DNA from: Primula veris
Lineage: Eukaryota > Streptophyta > Magnoliopsida > Ericales > Primulaceae
Assembly (NCBI GenBank): GCA_963682055.1
Contig: OY821742.1
Location: 5,851,816-5,915,815, forward strand
Direction: 5' to 3'
Length of the DNA stretch: 64,000 bases
A program made the translations under genes and the position numbers. Below the pieces are notes generated by a model. The model did no database searches. It worked only from the letters and a program-made list of their open reading frames with translations, and had not been told where the DNA came from. Of this stretch, positions 45,674-58,418 are shown one piece after another (position 1 is the stretch's first letter; every line of letters starts with the position of its first letter).

Positions 45674-48600
45674 TTACAAAGGAAAGCTTCCGGTTAGACT
45701 TATATGGTCGAGTGTACTTTTCAAACCGTATCTGTTCACAGCTGCATTAGCTGATCTAAATCCTTCACCATAGGCGGGGGATGCATCATGTGCTATCTGG
45801 TGCATGAAAAACTCGCCAAGTTTGTTCTCGACTTCGGATTTCCCACCTTTTTTAGATGATGTGGCCGACGATGAGGAGGAGGATGGTGCTGCTGATGTTG
45901 ACGGCGTGTTTTTTAGCCCTGGCATTACTTCTGATTCGAGCCACATGTATGAAAGAACTTGGCATATGCCCTCCTCTACCTCGGGATTAAGATTACGATA
46001 GCCTGCATAAATTTAGACAAAAGTAACGAGTGAACTAAAGTAAACAAGGCAAAAAATTGACAAGTCATTAATTATTTGTCTACTGATGGTAAAAATAGAA
46101 ATACTACAGAAATATATGGCAATTGGCAAATGATTTCAGAAACAGTTTCTATTTTTTTTATGACGATTTTACAGTAAACATATTTCTGAAACCTGCATAA
46201 GATTTGCATTCATTCAGAACGTCATTCTTTTCAGGAACGGAAATTATTGAAAACACCACTGATTGTAGAAACTGAAAAAATAACTAAACGTAGGTGGGAT
46301 AACTGATGTTATTTAAGCAGAGAAATCTGGACAACTACCTTTAAGTCGTAACCAGCCATGCATTAGCTCGTGGGCAAGAATTGCACCTGTTAGTAACCTG
46401 CATAAAGAAATACCCGAATATTAAATGTAGCCACATTGTTAGAGTAACTTTGTTTACTGTTCAAATGAGTTTGTTTAAGAGAAAACGATGTGAGTTAATG
46501 ATGGTGTACATATTAGCAATATCAAATTGAAAAGGACCATATTCAAGTATGAATCAACTAAGGAAAATTAATTGCACAGAACATTTTTTACAAAGGAAGA
46601 TTCATGTACCTTGGGAGGCCATACAAAACAAGAATAGCAGTCACTTCACATTTTCTTACAAGTTTTTGAGGTTGCGTTCGAATTCCTACAAATCGATGCC
46701 CTCCAACTTTTGGTCTTCCAAGTACCTGCATTATTATTAACTGAATATTAATGACAACGCGAAACATGTAACAACAGTGCTTCTATTTCCTGTAGTAATC
46801 AAATAAAAAAAATGTGGTGGTTATCTCACACTTGTAACGGTTTGCTCCTCAGACAAGCATAATCCCCTTGTCTCGGGCATGTGATGAAACCCCTAGAGAA
46901 ACAAAAATGGAAAAATTAAGATGAAACAATAAAACAAAAATTGGATGATATAGATGCTAGTAGAAGGGACTGTCCGCTACATGTTTCTCGCCTACAATAG
47001 CTTCATTGAGGGCTTGTCTTTCAACAAGAAGCATAGGAATTTGCTGATCAATTCTCATGTTCATTCCTTCGTAATAGTCTCTAATGGAATGGTATAATGG
47101 TTGACAGTCACCCGTATCCATTATTGCCGACTCCATACACTCTAAGCATAGACTCCTTCCATCTTCCAAAAATATGTATTTCACATTCCAAGACTGAAAA
47201 AATAAGAGGGATCATCACAAACAAATTTAAAATTTAAAATAAAATATTGATTAACTTGCTACGGATCGAAGTGTGTATAATCAATAGGAATTTACAACAC
47301 AGTATTATTGACACAAATTTGGTGAATAACAGGACTAACGTGTTATGATAAACACTGAAGTTGTAAATCATGTTATATCTCTATCATTGTTTAGTAGAGT
47401 TCTTGATAACAGAGCTACATGTAATTGTTTTATACTTGTGCACAGACAATTAAACAATACTAGAAGAGTTTGCAACTGCCATAGTTAAATCTCCCAAACT
47501 ACCTCCAATCGTTCACAACTACAGCAACGGGCTGTGCTATCATATTCATGAGATGGGCAGTACTTTTGCAACCAAAATGGGTGGCACCTGTACTCGATCA
47601 AACCAGCTGCATTTGTTGGGATCTGAAGAAAAACGAAAACGACCTTCTAAGAGTAGCGATTGAAAATAGAAGACAATTGCTAAAAAGTTGGTCGCGGCAA
47701 AAATGTCATTGATGGTTCAATAAATGTGAATCCAATAACATAACTAATCTGGTTGATAAGTATTTGTTTCTGCTATTTATTTATGTTTCAGCAGTTTCTT
47801 CTTTTGTGAGAACATATCTGAGTCAAATCAGGAACACATGTAAGTGGAAAGAGAAATTTATCTTTAAAAAGTTTGATGAATAGCAGTTAGCATAATACAT
47901 GCCCAAAACTGCAGCTACTATATCTTACCCAAAGTAAATTTATTTTTAATAGCATCAAAATTAGCTACCTTAATATGAACTAATCTTAAAAAAAAAAAGA
48001 ATTTCATTTTTCATCAGTAAGATACTTTGGCAACTGAACCTACTACAGAGCTAATACCCACACATACAGAACTTATAAAAAAAGTTAGTTAAGGTTCCCC
48101 GAAAATAATATACTGTAATAAGATATACGAGTATTTGCTCTCTTTTTATCTGGACCCTGATGCGAAAATAAGAAAGTAATAAGCCACAAATGTAGTTGCT
48201 TACAAATTGGTGACAAACTTCACATTTAGGATGGGTGAGCTCTTTGAAACAAGCCTTATGATATGGATCTTTTCCTGACAAAGAGAACTTGAATCAACAG
48301 AAACAAAATCAAATAAGGCAAAGCTTTAGCCAATCATAAATCAAATATTAATTTAAATATCATTCGTGCACTGATATAGGAGAAAATTCTAGCTTGCCCG
48401 AAAAAGAAGATAGAAAAACGCAGTTAAAATATCAAACTGAAAAGATTGAACATTTTAGAGACACTGCTATTTTTGTCATTTTTTTAAACAGAGAATATTG
48501 GATTAGAGAAGATACTTTCTAGGTTTCTAATACAAGGTTGGGTTTAGGATGACTACCAGTTTTCTGAATTAAGGGGTTTGAATTTCACAACTACAAAACA

Positions 48601-51077
48601 GCTCTCGCAATTGATAGCCAACGAAAATATGTTGATGTTTAACTAATTTATAAATCGTAACATCACATAAACCAGAGATGTATACCTCATGCTCGGTGAT
48701 TGGATATCCACAAGAACGACAACGGAAACACTCTGGATGATATAGCGTCCCCATGCATCCCAAGTAGTTCCCTTGTCCAATATCATGCTTGCATCCGTTG
48801 CAAATCCTGCCACTTTTGAAAAATTTAGAATTAAAAGCTGATATTTGATTTTTCGTCCCTGTATTTCAGTTCTATCTACTTAATTCTCTGATGTTCAAAA
48901 ACACTGCAAAACCAGTTTATACAGCGTTTTACAGAGGAAAAAAATTATGCTTTTAACTATACTTCCGCTTCAAGTTTTCAAGATCTCGTGTAGCTAAACC
49001 TCAACAAAAAGGGGGGATGATTCCTCTAATTCTGAAGTTACCCACCCATCTGAACACTCGAAACAAACTATACTTGAGAACAGAACTCAATAAACTGTAT
49101 AAATTTACTACAGTAGTTGTCCAAAAATTAAAAAGACTCCATGATAATCTGCTACCAGCTCAACACTTAACTCTTGTTCTCATAGCCCATATGTGAATTA
49201 GGGTAATAAACACTCAGAGATATAAAAAAGATCATATACTAAATAACCGATCAATGAGTAGAGTTTTACAAATACTCAATAATCATTTTCAAACATGGAT
49301 CTTTATAAGAAAAAATTGTACATTGAAAATTTGACAGTAACATTCCCATTGGGGTGGACAGCGGAGATTTTTTTCACTCCCGGGTCAATATCAGATTACT
49401 GTCCTATGTTTCTTTCTAATTGTAACAACTCATTATGGTGTTTGGTTGTTGAGCAAACAAAACTTATACTATTAGCATAAAGTAGTTACCTATATTCTCT
49501 GGGATAATAGTCAGAGTAGTTGTAGGGAGGATATATAGGAGTATTGCGTTTATCCCGATGGGTTCTTAAATCTTGGCCATTGCCTGTTTGCCATCTGTTA
49601 TATCCTGCAAAATGGAAAAAAGAAGTAAAACTGAAACTTTTTGCAGTTACAAAATTTAAAAGCTAAAATGACATTATAAATCATAGTGGGAGCTACCAGA
49701 TGGTTTCTTCAAGTCTTCATTCAAGGAAAGCTCAATAGCACGATCTAATTCCTCTCGTTCCTTTGCAGTTTTTGATCGATCATCCTAATAGATTCATTGA
49801 GCTTATATTGTCAAAAAATTTAGAAAGGAAAGAAAATGTACATGATCTTGGAACATAAATTATAGAATAGTATTTAAAAGTGATAAATTGACAAAGTTAT
49901 AACAAATTGACTATTTTTACTTTTCAGTTATCACTATCTTTTGCATTTTCTTCCAGACTGGTTTGCTTTAGGTCGGAGACTTTGCAATCAGATGTACAAA
50001 TCATGTAAAATGGCAAATATTGTATAAATATATAGCAAAACAAAAACAAAAATAGTACTCCATCTACCAAACTTCTTGCTGGGGCAGACCAAGCCATGTT
50101 TTCTTCCCCTATATATTGTGGATGCCGTCTGTTAGAAACAACGCGATCTGACCCACCCTTGAAAAACTTACTCAGCCATTTCATCACCCACGATTTCCTC
50201 TCTGCACAACAAGATAAAAGAAACTTGTCTATTTAATCAGGAAAGGACTAATTATAATAAATAAATAAATCATAAATATTGAATTGTAAACTGACAGTTT
50301 TTTCTTTTTAAAAATTGAATTAGAAAACATATAAATTTCTGGCAAATGATACTTCTTTTCAGATGTAATATGGCGAGTTTTTCCATTTCCACTTCAGCTC
50401 ATTAGTATTAACCATCTCCTTGATAAATCAAGATATACTGCTTATTTTATTGAAATTTCATAAAATAAAACCTGAGAAGGGCTAATTTGAGGCTGAGAAA
50501 ATAGTTGGTTTCTTCATAAAGTTCTAAAGTTTGTAGACCATAAAGCCAAAAATCTAGCTTTTACGTTGGTCAACCAAATGTAACAATATGTTCTGGCTAC
50601 AAGCAAATAAGAACTTTTATGGAAAAAAGAAGAAGAAGAAGAAGCAAATAACAAAAACCGAGCTCAAAAGTTGGAGACAAACAATGCGGCTTTTTCTTTA
50701 AAAAAAAAAAACTCATTAACGCATGTCATCAAACAAGCACCGCGACAAAAAGTAAAAGGGCGACAAGAAAGCTAGAAGCCAAGTGAAAACAGTGATAATA
50801 AGAAACATACCATAAATACACGGCTTCGATAAAAAACTTTTACAGGAAAAAAGAAGTAGCAAACCACGAAAATTGGGCGAAAAAGTTGGAGACGGAAAAT
50901 GCGGCTTTTTCTTTAAATAAAATTAAAAAAACTTGTTAACGCATGTCATCAAAAAATGCACCGCAACAAAAAGTAAAAAGGCGAAAAGAAAGCTAACATC
51001 GAAGTGAAAACGGTGATAACAAGAAACATACCATAAATACACGGGTTCGAAAGGTGGTTAACATCAGAAGACGACAT
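45674..51077 (-). CDS. DAR2: DAR2-like protein: UIM, LIM and DA1-type zinc peptidase, 495 aa
   Basis: DA1-family ubiquitin-activated peptidase that limits cell proliferation and tunes organ size and root meristem size. Twelve exons (minus): 51077-51032, 50201-50068, 49784-49697, 49604-49490, 48806-48686, 48287-48204, 47622-47503, 47193-46981, 46892-46830, 46725-46610, 46397-46339, 46002-45674 (1488 bp, all phases agree). Exon 2 has [16 protein letters not shown] ([11 protein letters not shown]) lies in exon 3. The LIM region spans about residues 129-230 with paired Cys/His (CNGC...[20 protein letters not shown]). The peptidase has HELMH at 376-380 and the conserved [10 protein letters not shown] and [12 protein letters not shown]-terminal motifs. 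Closest remembered match is Arabidopsis DAR2, including the short first exon ending NPCIY. Intron 1 has a tandem duplication that copies part of exon 1. Confidence 0.92.
50610..51055. repeat. Tandem duplication covering the DAR2 exon 1 donor
   Basis: Two diverged ~215-220 bp copies, about 50610-50833 and 50834-51055. Shared phrases include AATGCGGCTTTTTCTTTAAA, AACGCATGTCATCAAA and AACATACCATAAATACACGG. The last is the reverse complement of the exon 1 end plus the GT donor, so intron 1 contains a second, silent copy of the donor at about 50804-50828. Confidence 0.85.
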
Positions 51078-54000
51078 TGGGTACCCAAGCTTATTACGTA
51101 CGACGTATATGCTTAGCCTGAATTTTCAAAACAAAAGCAACAAAAAATGAAAAGGAATAGAGACAGAGATAATCAGAAAAGAGAAGGGAAAAGGGTATGG
51201 ATTGTAAAAGGAATAAAAATAGAGGGTTGTGAAGGAGAATAATGGCATATTTGAGAAAAGCTAAGATTGAAGATGGGGTAAGAGATTCTTAGCTTAAAGG
51301 AAAACAATGAATTTGGAAAGTTGAGAATCTGGTTTTAAGGCTAAGAGAGAGTTAAAGTGGCCGTTGGTTGGACGGTTGATAAGTAGAGAGGGAAAGAGAA
51401 AGTAGCTGTTTTTTGAATATATAAAAGTTTTTTGCCGGATTAAAAGAGTATCAATATATACTACAGAAAATGTCAGTATTCCATTACACAGTTTGTAATA
51501 AACTGAAGGTAAAGTAACTAGAGTTAGTATTGCTATATTTAGCGACAATATGGCAATAGTTACGTGTTATTATACTATTACTAAATTTTACGAAGCTAGC
51601 TTTACCATCAGTATATCAACACATGGTATGATGGTATATCCTGACATTTTATTGTAGTGATAATAGTGAAACTCCATGGTCCAAAACACTAAAATATCAT
51701 CAATTTTACGTGATATAGCTGATAATACATTAGATTTTTTGACTCGTAAGATGAGTGAACGTATCGTAAAAGATAAGTCTTTATTGTAATTCTAACTACT
51801 GAATCTCCATTGTCCACACTAAATAAGGATACAGCCTCTCTTATATTGATAAAAGATATGAAAATTTTGATCTTTCACCATGTATTATTTTGTTTTAGTC
51901 CCCGACATAATAAGAAAAGTTTATGCTCATAAAGCTCGACCCTTCCTACTTGCGGCGCTTGGTAGAGATTATGGATCGACTTGTTTGGGTGCAACTTTAA
52001 GCTCGCTCTATTTATTATAGTATCTGTTTTCTTAAACTAAATTGCATTTGTCTTTTCAGCAATTAAACCTAGTTTTTCACTTTATGTCTTACTAAAGCTG
52101 AAATTATTGCTAGATGCAAATATTCTATGAAAAAAGCTACAACCGTCAACCGACAGCCACATGGTAGAGAGGACAACACGCTCGAAATGTACCATACAGA
52201 GAATTATCACAATTGTTCGTTATCAGGATGATACCGAGTACGATTTGTTAGTGATTTCATGTCGATTTAGCTATGGTTTGATGATGATTTCAATTATGTC
52301 ACCAACTGTTGGTATGTTTTCAAGTCAGTTTAAAATCAAGAGCTTTGTTTTCAAGTCATTAGCAAGCAGACCTTATTATCTAGGTTGGTCCATGAAAAAA
52401 AAAAGATTCTTATTAAGCTACTTTTTTTTTTGGTGAGTGTCCAAATTAAGATACTACACACAAGTGTTTGTTCATTTTTTGCACAAGTTTTTTTATAATG
52501 ATGAAATTACTCTACTTTTTTGACATTTCCATGATCCCATCCCACGAACGATTGTTTTATCCCGGGGTTGACAGGTATGGATGGGGCCTTTTCGAACTTC
52601 TGCCACTCTGTAAAATATTATATCTGCGGAATTTTATGCTTAAAAGTTAACACATGATGAGGTAAAAAGTCGATCCAATGGAATAAAAACAATTTACTTT
52701 TCAACTTTTTTAAGATAGGCTGTCCCTTAATGTTATTCTCATTATGTATTGGTTGATCTAGATCACACCTAAGTGCCCATCACTTTATTCCTTCTCGTGC
52801 CTTTAAGTCTATTATATCACATTAAATATCAATGGATTAACTTAATTAGCATCTAAACACATGACCTTATATAGGTGACAAAGCCACCAGTAGCCGAAGT
52901 AGAGCAGTTAAATGAATTAATAAAATTGAAAAAAAATGATTTTTGTAAGCAAAACATACTTTTACTAGTTTCCTTATGGAAGGTAAAATTGTACTACAGT
53001 CGTACCGTTGTATTCTCGTAAGGTGACCTTAACGGCAACGTTGATGAATGACCTTTTATATCTAAGATTAACATTGGTAAATGACCTCGGTTGCACATGT
53101 AGTGACCACAAAATGGATAATTTTGTTCTTCAGTCAAGTAATTCTTTTAGAATTGTTGCAACATGCAAATGTATCCTGTATAAGATTAAAAGACGTATAC
53201 AGATATCTTTTATGCCAAAATTAGATTAGAGTACATAATTTATTTTTCACTCGATAAAAAATGGGGAAGTAGCTCGCAAACTTACAGTTTTGAATGACCC
53301 AAACCGAACAGAAAACTCTGTGAGAATTAAAAATTTATATTCCATGTATAAATGGCGACTTTTTGTCATTTTTTTAATGAATATCATCCAATTCAAAAGG
53401 AAGGGGGGGGGGGGGGGGGGTGATGGTGTTAAATATCCGCCACACTTATTAACGCATTTTTTCTTGAAGCAAACGGCAGGGTCATTCTCATTTGCACACC
53501 CTTGCGAGCAAGTGGCCTCTCATGGGCCTTGAGGTTGAGCGTTCGCCAAAGCCAATAATGTTGCCAACAACACTAAAGCTAATAACACATTGTGGAAAAG
53601 AATAGAACATCTAAATTTCCCGCTTTCCATTTCTCTCGAGTTATGTGGTGGGTTACTTTTTTACTGCCCGTTCAACGAATTTCCATAGCTAAAAGTCAAA
53701 ATTTCTTCTTGTTGTTGGTTGGTCATTAGAATTTCTTGATTCATGGTGCCGTTTTTTCCCCTAAAGCAAATGAGAATGTTAAGATAGTAGCTGCTTCCGA
53801 ATTTGTTAAGAATATTAAGGCAAATGATGCAATGAGGGTTATGATCGGTACGGGGCGGGTTATGTCGAGCTGATGCCAACCCATCTTGAAACGTGTTAAT
53901 CGGGTGGCTTCGGGTTGACCCAAGGATTGTATTTTTTATATGAAATGTGCAAAATTCATATTTAAGTCGAAAGAATTACACTAATTATCGCATCTAAATG

Positions 54001-54239
54001 TACTTAAGAGCACTGACGAAGCCAGTTAAGGATCAGAGGGGGTATGCATCATTGTTAAATTTTACAACAAGTACTGCAGTATATATATATATCATAGTTA
54101 ATCAGAGATGTAAGTAGTTTAATTAGTGGTCATTATCCAACTCGAAATTATTACCTTCCATAAGTTTCAATATGAGTTTATGCTATGAAGTTTATAATAT
54201 AACATTGCATTTTTTTTTTGGTGAAAATTACTTTGATGC
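51078..54239. other. Upstream region of DAR2, head-to-head spacer (part 1)
   Basis: No gene is recognised in 3.1 kb. Short ORFs here lack recognisable motifs. A G-run (17-18 G) lies at about 53404-53420. The first ~250 bp are A/G-rich and probably contain the DAR2 5' UTR and promoter. Confidence 0.45.
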
Positions 54240-54792
54240 TAGTATCTTTGTGCATTTCATGTTCGCGGTTTGGCTGGTCTTCATTTTTGAGTAAAATACG
54301 AACCAAACCAATAAAAAACAATAGGTTCGGTTTTGACACAAAAAATCATCAGAACCGAATCAAACCAAACCAAACCAAACCAATTATCATCGGTTTGATT
54401 CGGTCGGTTTGAACTTAAACAAATAAAAAAACACAATATTCAAAATTACAGTAGTTTCGTAAAATTTTCGCTTATATTTAATTTCAAATTTTGAACCAAA
54501 AGTCGAATAACAAATAAATTTACAAATGATTTAACAAAATATATTATTGATAACTACCAATAACAAGTAAAACATCATATATCAACTTATCGAAGTACAT
54601 ATAAATAATTATATATATTTTATATATGAATAAAAATAATCGTTTTGTTTCGGTTTGAAAACCACTAAAACCGCAAACAAAACCGATTAAATCGGTTTAT
54701 CAAATTTCAAACTTAACCAAACCATTGGTAATCGGTTTGGTTCGGTTTTTGATCTGTTGGATTTGGTTCGGTTTATGTACATTCTACCCGAC
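54240..54792. mobile_element. hAT-like miniature element, copy 2 (inverted relative to copy 1)
   Basis: Reverse complement of the element at 20714-21257 along almost its whole length: the CGAACCAAACC phrases, a TATATATATTTTATATATG core and GGTTTATGTACATTCTAC at the right end match. Its left end is degraded and no target duplication is obvious, so it is older or damaged. Confidence 0.75.
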
Positions 54793-56080
54793 GGTAAAAA
54801 AAAACGAAACACAACATCAAATGTCAGTTTTAAGTTGTTTTTTTAAAAAATATTTACGTTTAACCATTCGCTATGTAAAAGAAGAGATTCCCGATCCCCA
54901 TAAGTATGATTGAGGTTACAAGTAAATCAAGGACTTGGTAGAATTTCATATCCCATTTTGTCACGTCATAGACGTGTTAGAGAATACGGAGTGACGTTCA
55001 TTTAGATTTAGATTTTTTAAATTAAGTGGAAGGTAAAATGAGTGACATCTATTGAAAAAAAAAAATGAACTCCCCCGGTAAGGTTTTAATAATATTTTTA
55101 TTTATAATACTTTCATAAGATTTTTAAGTCTATGTCACATTCACATTAAAAGTGATAAAAAAAATCGTAACTTTTTGGTATCTTTGTTTTTTTATTTAAT
55201 AATTCAAACAAACACTTAAAAAGCTAAAAAAACAACTTATAATATGTTTTTTTTACACTTTAATATCTTTTTTGTGTAGATTATAATATCTTTTTTAATG
55301 TTAAAAATATATTTTAAACTCTTTTTTACATTTTAATATATTTTTCGTATAGATCATAAGTTATTTTTTAAACTTAAAAAGACGTCTACCTAATAGTCTC
55401 TATTATGATTTGGAAAAAATGACCACTAAAAACTAAATTTTAAGCCTAATGAAAACTCAAAATAAAAATGAAAATTATACGAGTAGTTTTTTTGTTTGTA
55501 ATCAAATTTTACTAGTAGTTAAGATCACTGTAAACTCAAATATTAATTAAAAATATAAAAGGTTACTTAGTATTTATTTTTTTATCAAAACAATTGTACA
55601 TTTCAATAAAATAAAAAGAGACTTTATACGATCTATTGTCCAACTGGACAAAACAAAGACTCATTTTCATAAAATAAATACGCGTCGAAGAGGAGCTAAC
55701 GAACCCACTAATTGGTTAGCAAATGTTGTTACCTATAATAGTGTAAACACTACTTCATCGGTCCCTAAATAAAATAAGTGTCCACTATTAAAATAAGTGC
55801 AACTTTAACCATTGAATTGATCATATTTAAATTATCAGAATGAAAAATAAAAAACTCTATAATATAGTTCTAACTACGAACGATATGATTGAATTTTAAA
55901 ATAATTTAGGGACTAATGTAATATGTTTTTTATTCAACAAAAACATACTTAGGTAGGTTTGAATTAATGAAAAATGTCTGTTTCGAAAAAATAAAAAAAG
56001 AAACTGAATAAAGGAAAAGAGAAAATTAAGGATTGGACCATGAAAACAAAAGTATTTAAGGATTGGTCCGGCTATAAAAT
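54793..56080. other. Head-to-head spacer (part 2)
   Basis: AT-rich. Repeated words such as AATATCTTTTTT and TTTTAAACTC occur near 55250-55360. No gene is seen. Confidence 0.4.
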
Positions 56081-56086
56081 TTAATT

Positions 56087-56894
56087 AAGGATTGATCCAT
56101 TATTTCTGAAACTAATTAAGCATTGGTCTATTTTCCCTAACTAACCAATAAAAATGTAAAAAATCAAAAAAAATGAAAAAAATACAGAAAATAAAAATGC
56201 AAAAATGAAAAAATAAAAAAAATATGAAAAAATCAAAAAATAAAATAAAAGAGGCAAAACTCCGAAAAAACACGACTTTTTTTAAAAAAAATCCCAAAAA
56301 ATCAAAAAAAAATCCCAAAAAATCAACAAAAATCTAAAATCAAGAAAAATCCGAAAATGCAAAAAAAAAAAAACAATTCGGACTGTTTTTAAAATAATTC
56401 AGACTGTTTTAAAATAGTTCAGACTGTTTTTAAAATGACTTAAAAAAGTTCAGACTGTTTTTAAAATGACATAAAAAAGTTCAGACTGTTTTTGGTTCAG
56501 ACTGTTTTTAAAATGACTTAAAAAAGTTCAGACTGTTTTTGGTTCAGACTGTTTTTGGTTCAGACTGTTTTTAAAATGACTTAAAATGGTTCAGACTGTT
56601 TTTAAAATGACTTAAAATAGTTCAGACTGTTTTTTGTTCAGACTATTTTTTTTTTTGCGTTTTTGGATTTTTGTTGATTTTATGAGATTTTTTTTTTATT
56701 TTTTGGGATTTTTTATAAAAAAAATCATATTTTTTCGGGGTTTTGCCTCTTTTAAATTTTTTTGCATTTTTTCATATTTTTTTTATTTTTTTATTTTTGC
56801 ATTTTTATTGTCTGGAATTTTTTTATTTTTTCTGATTTTTTACATTTTTATTGGTTAGTTAGAAGAAATGGACCAATTCTTAATTAGTTTCAGT
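56087..56894. mobile_element. Foldback element with a central tandem array
   Basis: Outer arms are inverted copies: AATTAAGCATTGGTCTATTT and CTAACTAACCAATAAAAATG on the left (56115-56158) pair with the reverse complement at 56845-56895. The inner arms are almost pure A plus C on the left and T plus G on the right (about 56155-56365 and 56640-56840). The centre (56380-56640) is a tandem array of TTCAGACTGTTTTTAAAATG units, about ten copies in two lengths. It lies about 160 bp upstream of the NEDD1 ATG, so it abuts the promoter. Confidence 0.75.
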
Positions 56895-57050
56895 TTCATA
56901 AGCAAAATTTAAAAAACACACTAAAGCAAAAAACAAAGTACCAGTACTACTAATTTGAATTTCTCAAATTTCATTTCGAAACGAATAAGGGTTTAGAAAG
57001 AAAGAAAAAAACAGTTGAGAAGTGTAAATTAATCGGGAATCGGGGGGAAG

Positions 57051-58383
57051 ATGAACTTCTCCGATGGATCGACTGGGGCGCTATTAGCGGCGGGAGGCGG
57101 AGATACGGTGAAGATATTCGACGTCTCGGCGGAGTCTAGCGGCGCCGATCCATGTGTTCTCAGCTACACTCCCTCTCCAAACAACTTAATCAACACTCTC
57201 AAGTGGAACCACACCAGTATCTCTCTCTCTATATATATATATATATTATCCCTCTCTATATCTATATCTATTATATGTGTAAGGATGTGTAACTACCGCT
57301 CTGCTCGCTCGTGACCCGACATTTCAAGAGTCCTACGAGCAGACATATTAAATGAACTCTTTATAATCCACAGGCTTTGATCATTATCTAGTCGACGTGA
57401 GATAATATACTCTAACACTCCCTCCTTGCTAGTGGATGGGCCCGACATTTCAAGGGTCCCTACGAGCGGACATATTTAGTGAACTCTTTATAAACCACAG
57501 GCTTGATCGTTATCTAGTCGACGTGAGATAATATAATCTAACACTCCCTCCTCGCTCGTGGACGGGCCTGACATTTCAAGGGTCCCTACGAGCGGACATA
57601 TTTAATGAACTCTTTATAAACCACAGACTTGATCGTTATCTAGTCGACGTGGGATAATATACTCTAACACTCCATCCTCGTTCGTGGACGGGCCCGACAT
57701 TTCAAGGGTCTTACAGGCTTGATCATTATCTAGTCGGTGTGTGATAATATACTCTAACACCCTCTCCTCGCTCGTGGACGGGCCCGGCATTTCAAGGGTC
57801 CTACAGGCCTGATCATTATCTAGTCGGTGTAGGATAATATAATCTAGCACTCCCTCCTCGCTCGTGGACGGGCCCGGCATTTCAAGGGTCTTACAGGCTT
57901 GATCATTATCTAGTCGGTGTGTGATAATATACTCTAACACTCTCTCCTCCCTCGTGGACGGGCCCGATATTTCAAGGGTCCTACAGGCTTGATCATTATC
58001 TAGTCGGTGTTGGATAATATACTCTTAACAATATCTATATATGTTGCTTTTACTCACTGTGCCTGGTGTTTAATTGGTTTTTATTTCTTTCTGGGTTTTT
58101 CTTATTAGTCGAAAATACCACACCAGTCTCTCTCTTTCTACTATTACTACTTTTAATTTTTTTTCTCATTAGGGTTTATTTTTATACATAATGGCAGTGT
58201 AACTACTACTATTGCTCGATAAAAATGTTGTAGAATCTGTATTTTCTTTTTTGTAAATGTTTCTACTGTTTGATTTTGTAATTTAATTAGACTATTTTGT
58301 TTTGTTCAGTTCATAGTTATGTATGTATATATATATATATATATATATTTATATGTGTGTGTGAATGTGTGAATGTGTGTGTA

Positions 58384-58418
<35 letters not shown>

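Noticed and set aside
52161..54912. Several 60-90 codon ORFs in the DAR2-NEDD1 spacer
   Set aside because: Overlapping frames in AT-rich DNA and a miniature element. No recognisable motif, start context or exon structure.
57614..57940. Minus-strand ORF of 30-residue repeats
   Set aside because: It follows from the 90-bp tandem unit in NEDD1 intron 1. The frame is lost in the 125-bp units, so selection for a protein is unlikely.
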